A stretch of DNA of 9,156 nucleotides from an uncultured Erysipelotrichaceae bacterium (GTDB lineage Bacteria > Bacillota_I > Bacilli_A > Erysipelotrichales > Erysipelotrichaceae). The stretch's first letter is position 1. Each line of letters begins with the position of its first letter. Positions 1-7,787 of this stretch are shown piece by piece. Location of the stretch: NCBI GenBank assembly GCA_937893115.1, contig CALBGK010000023.1:1-9156 (forward strand), in the 5' to 3' direction. Under the pieces are notes generated by a model. That model ran no database searches. It was not told the DNA's origin and saw only the letters and a program-made list of their open reading frames with translations. Made by a program: the position numbers and the translations under genes.

Positions 1-1170
1 GTCAATTGCCTTATCTGGTAAGAAACGATCGGTAATATATCTATCGGATAGTGTAGCAGCAGCGATTATGGCCTCATCTTTAATCTTGACGCCATGATGT
101 GATTCAAAGCGATCTTTTAAACCTCTCAAGATAGATACAGTCTCTTCGACACTAGGCTCGTCAACGACGATCTTTTGAAATCTTCGCTCTAAGGCTGCAT
201 CTTTTTCGATATATTGACGATATTCATCAAAGGTTGTTGAACCGATGCACTTTAATTCGCCTCTTGCCAACATCGGTTTTAATAAATTGGCCGCATCCAT
301 AGCCCCATCTGTCTTACCAGCACCAACTAGATTATGGATTTCATCAATAAAGAGGATTACGCCACCATTTTTATCTTTGACAGCCTTTAAAACTGATTTT
401 AGTCGTTCTTCAAATTCGCCACGATATTTAGCACCAGCGATCAAAGAACCCATATCTAGTTCAATTAACTCTTTATCCTTTAAACCGAATGGCACATCAC
501 CATTCATGATACGCCATGCCAGACCTTCGACAATGGCTGTCTTACCAACACCCGGTTCACCAATTAAGACTGGATTATTTTTAGTCTTTCTTGACAATAT
601 CTCTATCACTCTTCTAATTTCTTCATCACGTCCAATGACAGGATCGATTTTACCATTTTTGACATCATCGACTAGATTTCGACCATATTTTTCAAGAGGA
701 TTGAGATTGTTTTCGCTATTTTGATCTTTAATCATCGTATCACCTCGCATTTCTTCTTCCTTTTTAAGTAAACTTTCTTTATCAAGCTTAATAAATTTTC
801 TGAGATTCTCCGCTAGTGTACTATTTTGAAAGAGTAAGACAATAAAGAAGACAAAGGCTCCTAAATAGCTATCACCTCTTTGATTTTTAATCTTATCAGC
901 ATCACTAAAAGCGGTATAAACTTCATTTGATAGTCTAGGATTATCAATATTATCTACGACAGGAAGACGTTTTAAAGCACTATCTACTTCACTTTCCATC
1001 GCTTTTAAGTCACCACCAGAAGACCTTATAAAGTTTATGATATCTTCATCCTCAAAGAAAGAATGAAATAGATGAGCACTACTCAATTCGCTATTCTTTC
1101 TATCCTTACATAGCATAATTGACTTCATCAGGATATTTTGGAGTTTTTCTGTTAAATGCTCATAGTCCAT
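1..1170 (-). CDS. clpB: ClpB disaggregase, N-terminal 390 codons (3' end beyond window)
   Basis: AAA+ disaggregase that pulls polypeptides out of aggregates in the cytoplasm, working with DnaK/DnaJ/GrpE encoded just upstream. The frame is open from ATG at 1170 to the left edge with no interruption. The N-domain is residues 1 to about 140, with a weakly conserved second Clp repeat. The first ATPase domain follows: Walker A GEPGVGKT (204-211), pore loop with KYRG (248-251), Walker B LFIDEIH (273-279), sensor-type GSTT (310-313) and arginine-finger pair RR (329-330, in ALERRFQ). The last residues, LPDKAID, match the usual ClpB continuation, so the middle domain and second ATPase domain lie outside. 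The start has an ideal site AGGAGGT (1176-1182), which directly abuts a CIRCE operator, so HrcA control is expected. An internal ribosome binding site precedes Met146. ClpC is unlikely: the N-domain, spacing and heat-shock context favour ClpB, though the diagnostic middle domain is not visible. Confidence 0.96.
   Translation of the reverse strand, partial: MDYEHLTEKLQNILMKSIMLCKDRKNSELSSAHLFHSFFEDEDIINFIRSSGGDLKAMESEVDSALKRLPVVDNIDNPRLSNEVYTAFSDADKIKNQRGDSYLGAFVFFIVLLFQNSTLAENLRKFIKLDKESLLKKEEEMRGDTMIKDQNSENNLNPLEKYGRNLVDDVKNGKIDPVIGRDEEIRRVIEILSRKTKNNPVLIGEPGVGKTAIVEGLAWRIMNGDVPFGLKDKELIELDMGSLIAGAKYRGEFEERLKSVLKAVKDKNGGVILFIDEIHNLVGAGKTDGAMDAANLLKPMLARGELKCIGSTTFDEYRQYIEKDAALERRFQKIVVDEPSVEETVSILRGLKDRFESHHGVKIKDEAIIAAATLSDRYITDRFLPDKAID
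733..746 (-). promoter_or_regulatory. Internal ribosome binding site within clpB (start at Met146)
   Basis: On the minus strand, GAGGTGAT (746-739) is an 8-base match to the 16S rRNA anti-Shine-Dalgarno complement. Seven bases separate its GAGG core from an in-frame ATG (735-733), which is Met146 of ClpB. The site sits between the N-domain and the first ATPase domain. In E. coli, ClpB is also made as an N-domain-less form from an internal start near residue 149. That this site is used here is inference. Confidence 0.6.
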
Positions 1171-1182
1171 AAATTACCTCCT

Positions 1183-1209
1183 TTAGCACTTTAATCATTT
1201 AAGTGCTAA
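1183..1209. promoter_or_regulatory. CIRCE operator (HrcA binding site) of clpB
   Basis: TTAGCACTT-N9-AAGTGCTAA is a perfect 9-9-9 inverted repeat. It differs from the CIRCE consensus (TTAGCACTC-N9-GAGTGCTAA) only at the innermost base of each arm, so 16 of 18 arm positions match. It lies between the dnaJ stop and the clpB start, immediately next to the clpB Shine-Dalgarno sequence. This gives clpB its own HrcA control in addition to any read-through from dnaJ. A TATTAT that could serve as a -10 box overlaps its upstream edge (about 1208-1213), but no good -35 is visible. Confidence 0.93.
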
Positions 1210-1223
1210 TAATACTTGTTTTT

Positions 1224-1249
1224 TAAGTAAGGATTGCTCCTTACTTAAA
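1224..1249. repeat. Inverted repeat overlapping the dnaJ stop codon
   Basis: TTAAGTAAGGA-TTGC-TCCTTACTTAA is an 11-bp perfect stem with a 4-base loop. It includes the TAA stop of dnaJ (1241-1243). On the minus (dnaJ) transcript it is followed by A residues rather than a U tract, so it is not a canonical intrinsic terminator. It may be a weak terminator, a 3'-end stabiliser or a processing site between dnaJ and clpB. The structure is clear; its role is inferred. Confidence 0.6.
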
Positions 1250-2380
1250 TTGGCGTTTAAACTTCTCAAATACAGATTCTTTCTTACTATTTCTGTTTGA
1301 TAGTTGGTTATATAAATCTCTTTCTTCTTTTGAAAGTTTCTTAGGTATAGTCACTTCTATTTCGACATATTCATCACCCATAGTCGATGACCTTAAATCT
1401 TTGACACCATAACCCTTGATACGCAATTGTTGATTTGGTTGAGTACCGGCTGGGACAGTCAATTCGACATCTCCATGGACGGTAGGCACATCAATCGTGC
1501 AACCTAAAGTCGCATCGATAGCCGAGATAGGAACTTTGATATGAATATTGTTTCCTTCTCTGACAAAATATTGGTGTGGACGAACATTGATTTCGATATA
1601 TAAGTCACCATTAGGTCCGCCATTGCTACCTCTTTCACCCATGCCAGCCACTCTTATCTGTTGACCAGAAGAGATGCCGGCAGGAATAGAGATTTCCACT
1701 TCCTCATTCTTATGATTATAGCCAAGACCATTACATTTATCACACTTATGACGAATACGTTTACCTGTGCCATGACAATCTGGACACTCTACAACCTGTT
1801 GCATAATGCCAAAGGCTGTCCTTGTCTGATGAGTTACATGACCTGTACCACCACAGGTAGGGCAAGTTTCAATATCACTTTTAGACTTAGCACCAGTGCC
1901 ATCACATGCATCACACTTCTTATCAACTTCCACATGGATGACCTTATCGACACCATGAATGGCATCAAGAAAATCAATAGTCATTGAAGAATAGCGATTA
2001 TCTCCCTTGATAGGACCGGCATTTCTTCTTTGGCGTTGACCACCAAAACCAAAATTAGAGAAACCACCAGTAAATGATGAGAAGATATCATTCAAATCAT
2101 CCATATTGAAACCAAAGTCAGCGCCATTTCCATAAGCTCCACTTTGGAAGTTAGGATCTACACCCGCATGCCCAAAACGGTCATAATTAGCCTTCTTTTG
2201 AGGATCGGATAATACTTCATATGCCTCATTTACTTCTTTAAACTTCTCCTCGGCATCGGGTTCTTTATTGATATCGGGATGGTATTTCTTAGCCATCTTA
2301 CGATATGCTTTTTTTATTTCATCTTCACTAGCGCCTTTTGAAAGACCTAGCACTTCATAATAATCTCTTTTTGCCATCAT
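1241..2380 (-). CDS. dnaJ: Chaperone protein DnaJ (Hsp40)
   Basis: Type I Hsp40 co-chaperone that delivers unfolded substrates to DnaK and stimulates its ATPase. The J domain is residues about 5-70 with the HPD triad at 34-36. A Gly/Phe-rich linker (about 79-114) follows. The zinc domain has four CxxCxGxG-type repeats at 156-163, 173-180, 199-206 and 213-220, all eight cysteines present. The C-terminal substrate-binding and dimerisation region extends to 379. There are two adjacent ATGs (2380 and 2377). GGAGGG (2383-2388) is only 2 bases from the first and 5 from the second, so translation more likely starts at 2377, giving [11 protein letters not shown] and 378 residues, the usual form. It is fourth in the hrcA-grpE-dnaK-dnaJ order, separated from dnaK by 56 bp with a hairpin. 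Confidence 0.98.
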   Translation of the reverse strand: MMAKRDYYEVLGLSKGASEDEIKKAYRKMAKKYHPDINKEPDAEEKFKEVNEAYEVLSDPQKKANYDRFGHAGVDPNFQSGAYGNGADFGFNMDDLNDIFSSFTGGFSNFGFGGQRQRRNAGPIKGDNRYSSMTIDFLDAIHGVDKVIHVEVDKKCDACDGTGAKSKSDIETCPTCGGTGHVTHQTRTAFGIMQQVVECPDCHGTGKRIRHKCDKCNGLGYNHKNEEVEISIPAGISSGQQIRVAGMGERGSNGGPNGDLYIEINVRPHQYFVREGNNIHIKVPISAIDATLGCTIDVPTVHGDVELTVPAGTQPNQQLRIKGYGVKDLRSSTMGDEYVEIEVTIPKKLSKEERDLYNQLSNRNSKKESVFEKFKRQFK

Positions 2381-2405
2381 TTCCCTCCATTCACTAGTAA
2401 AGAAC

Positions 2406-2429
2406 TCCTCCCTTAGTTAAAAGGGAGGA
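2406..2429. repeat. Hairpin in the dnaK-dnaJ intergenic region
   Basis: Plus strand TCCTCCCTT-AGTTAA-AAGGGAGGA forms a 9-bp perfect stem with a 6-base loop. In the minus-strand transcript the stem is followed by GUUCUUUAC, which is only moderately U-rich. It could act as a leaky terminator or an mRNA stability element setting the DnaK to DnaJ ratio. Its 5' arm in the transcript contains CCUCC, which is also complementary to the GGAGG of the dnaJ ribosome binding site (2383-2388). Confidence 0.65.
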
Positions 2430-2436
2430 AAAATCA

Positions 2437-4263
<1,827 letters not shown>

Positions 4264-4273
4264 TCATTCCTCC

Positions 4274-4852
4274 TTATTCCGAAACTTTTACCATGCTCGC
4301 ACGCAAGATGCGATCTTTTAACATATAACCTTTCTGCAAGACCTGAATGACCATGCCAGGTTTTACACCTTCAACTTTTTCTGTCATGATGGCTTGGTGG
4401 AAGTTTGGATCAAATTCTTTATCCTGCGCTTCTATCTCGGTAACGCCTTCCTTCTTCAAAGCTTCAACCAGTTGTACATATATCATCTTAACTCCTGTAT
4501 AGAAAGCTTCATTCGCATCATTCACTTCTTGCCCAAGTGCTCTTTCCAAATTGTCTATAACTGGCAAGATGTCCATTGCAAAACTCTGTATTCGATATTT
4601 GCGCACATTGTCAGCCTCACTCTGTAATCTCTTACGCATATTCTCTGTATCAGCATAAGCTCTTGCATATTCGTTTTTAAGCTTGTCAAGTTCATTTTGA
4701 AGTTCAACTATCGTCGTCTTCATCTTATCGCGTGACATCATTGAGAATTCATCCTCTTCTTCCTTTATTTCGATGGGATTAATATCATCACTCAAGACAT
4801 CCAAGTCTTTTTCTTTTCCCTTTTCATTTTTTATCTCTTTATTCTCTTCCAC
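4274..4852 (-). CDS. grpE: Nucleotide exchange factor GrpE
   Basis: Homodimeric nucleotide exchange factor that releases ADP from DnaK and acts as a thermosensor. Residues 1-40 are a charged, probably disordered tail. A long coiled-coil helix follows (about 42-95, including ENMRKRLQSEADNVRKY). The core has LPVIDNLERAL (96-106), then the beta-wing domain with EFDPNFHQAI (146-155) and VLQKGYMLKDRILRASMVKVS (171-191). The length, 192, is typical. The start codon is GTG at 4852 with AAGGAAGG five bases upstream. The next in-frame ATGs (Met38/39) would remove the whole tail and lack such a site, so GTG is preferred. It lies 14 bp after hrcA and 13 bp before dnaK. Confidence 0.97.
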   Translation of the reverse strand: MEENKEIKNEKGKEKDLDVLSDDINPIEIKEEEDEFSMMSRDKMKTTIVELQNELDKLKNEYARAYADTENMRKRLQSEADNVRKYRIQSFAMDILPVIDNLERALGQEVNDANEAFYTGVKMIYVQLVEALKKEGVTEIEAQDKEFDPNFHQAIMTEKVEGVKPGMVIQVLQKGYMLKDRILRASMVKVSE

Positions 4853-4866
4853 AAAGGCCTTCCTTT

Positions 4867-5871
4867 CTATTTACATATCTTTTCAATCTCTTTAGTTATA
4901 AAATCTAACAACCCGATTATTCTATCATATTGCATACGACTAGGGCCAACAACCATGAGCTTAACCGTATCGTGACCGTTTACTTTTACATCACTAGATA
5001 CGACAGCCAAGTCATCCATCCACACTAATTCGGTTCCCTTAGCCGTCACTACTGATAAGTTATCTTCACTCTTATTCAAATTTTTCCAAAGTTCAGGATC
5101 ATCTAGCATTCTAATGAAGCCCTTAAGTTTTTCAACATCATGGAACTCTGGTTGATACATGATATTACTCTTGCCTTGAAAGTATAATGTCTCAGTAGCA
5201 AATTTGACAAAGGCACCCGCAAAGGCATTAAATAACATCTCATGCCTTTTGACATTCTCCGATAAGATAGGTCTGATAGATTCGAGTTTCTCAGGTAAAT
5301 CAGCTATAGAAGTACCTTTTAATCTGTCATTTAAGATATCCGTACAAGACTTAATATCTTCTAAAGAAACGACATCCTGAAAGTTAAATATCTTATTTTC
5401 GGTATGACCTAAATTAGTGATAAATACACATACAGCCGTCTTTTCATCGATAGAAAATAGCTTGATGTGTTCTAAGGTTTGCTTAGTAGCATCAGGACCT
5501 AGAATACCACTGGTGAGCTTAGTCATGTCGGAGATAATCTTACAACTTTCTTTAATTGCTTCTTCGACATTCATTGATTCCTTTTGGAAAATATTGCTCA
5601 AAGCATATTTAACTTCTTCATCGACTGGTCTTTCCAACAGATGTTCACAATAAAATTGATATCCCTTATTCGATGGAACTCTTCCCGCTGAAGTATGCGG
5701 CTTTTCCAAGTATCCCATAAGTTCTAATGTCGCCATATCATTACGTATGGTCGCACTGGAATATGGAAGCTTATACTTTTCAACTAAGGTCTTAGATCCT
5801 ACAGGTTCAGCGGTGGCAATAAACTCATCAACTATCGCTTTAAGAATTTCGATACGTCGCACTGTCAGCAT
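4867..5871 (-). CDS. hrcA: Heat-inducible transcription repressor HrcA
   Basis: Repressor of class I heat-shock genes that binds CIRCE. In the known model it is kept active by the GroEL chaperonin and loses activity when GroEL is titrated by unfolded protein. The N-terminal winged helix-turn-helix (about 1-75) carries the family hallmark SSATIRNDMATLELMGYLEK (38-57) followed by PHTSAGRVPS (58-67). The central GAF-like domain starts near residue 105. The C-terminal region has the conserved NIMYQPEF and VVGPSRMQYDRIIG. Length 334 is within the family range. ATG at 5871 is preceded by AAGGAGGT (5881-5888), 10 bases away and touching the proximal CIRCE. First gene of the operon, so it is autoregulated through the two operators upstream. 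Confidence 0.98.
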   Translation of the reverse strand: MLTVRRIEILKAIVDEFIATAEPVGSKTLVEKYKLPYSSATIRNDMATLELMGYLEKPHTSAGRVPSNKGYQFYCEHLLERPVDEEVKYALSNIFQKESMNVEEAIKESCKIISDMTKLTSGILGPDATKQTLEHIKLFSIDEKTAVCVFITNLGHTENKIFNFQDVVSLEDIKSCTDILNDRLKGTSIADLPEKLESIRPILSENVKRHEMLFNAFAGAFVKFATETLYFQGKSNIMYQPEFHDVEKLKGFIRMLDDPELWKNLNKSEDNLSVVTAKGTELVWMDDLAVVSSDVKVNGHDTVKLMVVGPSRMQYDRIIGLLDFITKEIEKICK

Positions 5872-5886
5872 ATACCTTCCACCTCC

Positions 5887-5913
5887 TTAGCACTCTAAAT
5901 ATCTTATTGCTAA
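5887..5913. promoter_or_regulatory. CIRCE-like operator, promoter-proximal, upstream of hrcA
   Basis: TTAGCACTC-N9-TATTGCTAA has exactly the CIRCE spacing and matches 16 of 18 consensus arm positions (one arm perfect, the other 7 of 9). It starts just downstream of the predicted -10 box and ends against the hrcA ribosome binding site. HrcA bound here would block initiation or early elongation. The outer TTAGCA/TGCTAA bases pair, while the inner positions do not. Confidence 0.75.
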
Positions 5914-5916
5914 TTA

Positions 5917-5945
5917 AATATAATACATATTATTAGCACTGTCAA
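5917..5945 (-). promoter_or_regulatory. Sigma-A-type promoter of the hrcA-grpE-dnaK-dnaJ operon
   Basis: On the minus strand a consensus -35 TTGACA (5945-5940) is separated by 17 bases from TATATT (5922-5917), a 5 of 6 match to TATAAT. Transcription would start near 5910. The -35 box lies inside the distal CIRCE element and the start point inside the proximal one, which fits HrcA repression. Confidence 0.85.
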
Positions 5946-5959
5946 GCATTGTGTGCTAA
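5933..5959. promoter_or_regulatory. CIRCE operator, promoter-distal, upstream of hrcA
   Basis: TTAGCACTG-N9-GTGTGCTAA matches 16 of 18 consensus arm positions with the correct 9-base spacer. The outer seven bases of each arm pair perfectly. It overlaps the -35 box TTGACA of the hrcA promoter. It also lies about 80 bp upstream of the divergent acetyltransferase start, so HrcA might influence that gene as well, though nothing shows that directly. Confidence 0.88.
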
Positions 5960-6039
5960 ATTTTACATTTTTTTATTCTATATTTGTATAGATTTTCAAT
6001 CTTTATTAATGATAATGTAAACATGGAGGAATTATAGAT

Positions 6040-6666
6040 ATGAATAATATTTATCGTAGAGATAATGGCCTAGCCTATATATGTGATGATGTAATTAAAC
6101 AAGAACAACTACAAATAAAAAAACTATTAAGAAGATTCAATGAGGTCATGCCTTTTGATATGGATGAAAGTTATAAATTAATCGATGAAATGGGCATTAA
6201 GCATGGAAATAATACTTACTTTGAACCACCTCTATATTTAGAATACGGTAAACATATCGAAATTGGTGATAACTTTTATGCCAATACTAATTTTACTATC
6301 CTAGATGTAGCTAAGGTCAACATTGGCGATAATGTCTTTATTGGCCCAAATACATCATTATATACAGCAGGCCATCCCCTACATTATCTTAGTCGCAATG
6401 CCGGTCTTGAGTATGGACTACCTATTAAAATAGGTAATAACGTCTGGATTGGTGGTAGCGTCACTATCTTACCCGGTGTAAGTATTGGTGATAATACTGT
6501 CATCGGTGCCGGCAGTATCGTCAGCAAGGATATACCAAATAATGTCATAGCAGTTGGTAATCCATGTAAGGTCATTAGAGAAATAAATGATAATGACCTT
6601 GATTATTTATATAAAAATGTCAAATTTGATGAAGAAGCTCTATCAATCATCAATAAGAAAAGATAA
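6040..6666 (+). CDS. LacA/Maa-family O-acetyltransferase (left-handed beta-helix)
   Basis: Predicted cytoplasmic acetyltransferase that moves an acetyl group from acetyl-CoA to a sugar hydroxyl (galactoside/maltose acetyltransferase family). The N-terminal helical region is residues 1-55. EPPLYLEYG (62-70) follows, then hexapeptide repeats of the left-handed beta-helix such as IEIGDNF, VNIGDNVFIGPN and VSIGDNTVIGAGS. The expected catalytic His is H112 in TAGHPLH, with the following loop ending in GLEYGLPI. C-terminal AVGNPCKVIREIND and its extension resemble E. coli LacA more than short Maa proteins. Length 208 is normal. ATG at 6040 has GGAGGA (6025-6030) 9 bases upstream. No convincing promoter was found in the AT-rich leader; TTTACA (5962-5967) is a possible -35 but lacks a well-spaced -10. 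The true substrate cannot be read from sequence. It stands alone between two unrelated minus-strand clusters. Confidence 0.93.
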   Translation: MNNIYRRDNGLAYICDDVIKQEQLQIKKLLRRFNEVMPFDMDESYKLIDEMGIKHGNNTYFEPPLYLEYGKHIEIGDNFYANTNFTILDVAKVNIGDNVFIGPNTSLYTAGHPLHYLSRNAGLEYGLPIKIGNNVWIGGSVTILPGVSIGDNTVIGAGSIVSKDIPNNVIAVGNPCKVIREINDNDLDYLYKNVKFDEEALSIINKKR

Positions 6667-6674
6667 ACATCAAA

Positions 6675-6715
6675 AAGGATAGTTTCCCAAAAGAGATAAC
6701 CATCCTTATTTTATT
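6675..6715. terminator. Bidirectional terminator-like hairpin between acetyltransferase gene and coaD
   Basis: AAGGAT (6675-6680) pairs with ATCCTT (6702-6707), and the stem can continue after a mismatch with GTT/AAC. On the plus strand it is followed by ATTTTATT, nine bases after the acetyltransferase stop. On the minus strand the same hairpin is followed by TTTTTG and lies about 60 bp past the coaD stop. The stem is modest and interrupted, so efficiency is uncertain. The rest of the gap up to 6769 shows nothing else supportable. Confidence 0.65.
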
Positions 6716-6769
6716 CATGGATGCATTTACAGCTTTCACATTTCCAAAAAAGGGGAATTATTATCAACC

Positions 6770-7249
6770 TTACTTATATAACTTATTTTTGACATCTTCT
6801 TGAATGGCTTGCGGAATGAAATTACTGATGTCCCCTTTAAACATGGCAACTTCCTTCGCAATGCTAGAAGATAAGAATGAAAATTCAGGTTTAGAAACTA
6901 AAAAGACGGTCTCTATTTCATTATTCAACATCATATTAGATGTCGCCTGAGCTAATTCATATTCGTAGTCTGCAACCGCTCTAATGCCACGCACTAAAAC
7001 CTTACACTCTAATTGATGTGCTAAACTCACAGTTAATCCTTCACCATAACATACCTTAATATTAGGATAATTAGCGACACACTTTTCTATCATCGCTATC
7101 CTCTCATCTAAAGTAAAGGTGCAACTCTTACGAGGATTTTGCATAATTGCAATCACCAATTCATCAAACATGCGACTAGCTCGATCAATGATGTCCATGT
7201 GACCATTGGTGATGGGATCAAAAGTACCAGGATACATCGCTTTTGTCAT
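6770..7249 (-). CDS. coaD: Phosphopantetheine adenylyltransferase
   Basis: Catalyses 4'-phosphopantetheine + ATP to dephospho-CoA + diphosphate, the penultimate step of coenzyme A synthesis, in the cytoplasm as a hexamer. The nucleotidyltransferase signature YPGTFDPITNGHMDI is at 6-20, with the TxGH motif TNGH at 14-17. LVRGIRAVADYEYELA (85-100) forms the substrate pocket region, and FLSSSIAKE (125-133) carries the conserved SSS. Length 159 is typical. ATG at 7249 follows the rsmD stop by 4 bp, with AGAGG nine bases upstream inside the end of rsmD, so translation is probably coupled. The rsmD-coaD pairing is common in bacteria and supports both calls. Confidence 0.98.
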   Translation of the reverse strand: MTKAMYPGTFDPITNGHMDIIDRASRMFDELVIAIMQNPRKSCTFTLDERIAMIEKCVANYPNIKVCYGEGLTVSLAHQLECKVLVRGIRAVADYEYELAQATSNMMLNNEIETVFLVSKPEFSFLSSSIAKEVAMFKGDISNFIPQAIQEDVKNKLYK

Positions 7250-7253
7250 TTTA

Positions 7254-7787
7254 TTAAACCTCTTTATAATATAAAACTTGAGTTATACCATAGTTTTTCT
7301 CTTTGATACATCTAAAATTAGGATGTTCTTCTATGGTTGTGCCCTTTCTTACTTCCCATATTATTATCGCATCTTTTTTTAAAATATTAAACTTTATAAG
7401 GGCATCAAATAGTTTTGTATATTCATTAAAAGCATAGGGTGGATCAAGAAAGATGATATCAAATTGCTTTCCTCCTAGCTTGCTTAAGCAAGATTTCCAA
7501 TCGAGATTATAAACAATGACCCTTTCTTTAATTTTAGCTAGATTAGCTTTGATGATGGTGACCGCTTTAGGATTGATATCATTCATGATTACGCTCTTAC
7601 TTCCTCTAGATATCGCTTCAATACCTATGGCTCCTGAGCCTGCAAATAAGTCGAGAAAGATAGTCGTACTATCGATATCAATTGATGAAAACAAAGCTTC
7701 CTTGACCATATCTTTAGTCGGCCTAGTATCATTTCCTTCTAAAGTATTTAAGATAGTTCTTTTATATTTGCCAGCAATCACTCTCAT
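7254..7787 (-). CDS. rsmD: 16S rRNA (guanine(966)-N2)-methyltransferase RsmD
   Basis: SAM-dependent methyltransferase that modifies G966 of 16S rRNA in the assembling small subunit. The N-terminal MRVIAGKYKR and TRPTKDMVKEALF (21-33) are family hallmarks for RNA binding. The SAM-binding motif I is LDLFAGSGAIGIEA (45-58). ND (69-70) ends strand 2. The catalytic (D/N)PPY motif is DPPY (115-118) in FDIIFLDPPY. Length 177 is usual. Its ATG overlaps the ftsW stop as ATGA (7784-7787) with no strong own Shine-Dalgarno, which implies translational coupling to ftsW. coaD follows after 4 bp. Confidence 0.96.
   Translation of the reverse strand: MRVIAGKYKRTILNTLEGNDTRPTKDMVKEALFSSIDIDSTTIFLDLFAGSGAIGIEAISRGSKSVIMNDINPKAVTIIKANLAKIKERVIVYNLDWKSCLSKLGGKQFDIIFLDPPYAFNEYTKLFDALIKFNILKKDAIIIWEVRKGTTIEEHPNFRCIKEKNYGITQVLYYKEV

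Noticed and set aside
245..724. A 159-codon plus-strand open frame opposite clpB
   Set aside because: It lies fully antisense to the conserved N-terminal part of ClpB including Walker A, has no ribosome binding site and has low-complexity composition typical of a shadow frame. The same applies to the other plus-strand frames opposite dnaJ, dnaK, grpE, hrcA, rsmD and ftsW, and to the minus-strand frame opposite the acetyltransferase.
2406..2429. The dnaK-dnaJ hairpin as a strong intrinsic terminator
   Set aside because: The downstream flank in the transcript is GUUCUUUAC rather than a U run, and dnaJ follows with its own ribosome binding site. It is kept only as a hairpin of uncertain role.
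5962..6016. Promoter for the acetyltransferase gene (TTTACA with TATAGA, or GATAAT at 6011-6016)
   Set aside because: TTTACA to TATAGA needs a 19-base spacer, and GATAAT has no -35 at the right distance. In such AT-rich DNA these are not strong enough to list as a feature.
6719..6767. A short minus-strand frame after coaD reading ...FWKCESCKCIHE then stop (about 18 codons from a TTG)
   Set aside because: The Cys/His pattern is eye-catching, but the only possible start is TTG with no spaced ribosome binding site and the frame is very short. It lies in a terminator-containing gap. Comparison with relatives for conservation would be needed before calling it a gene.
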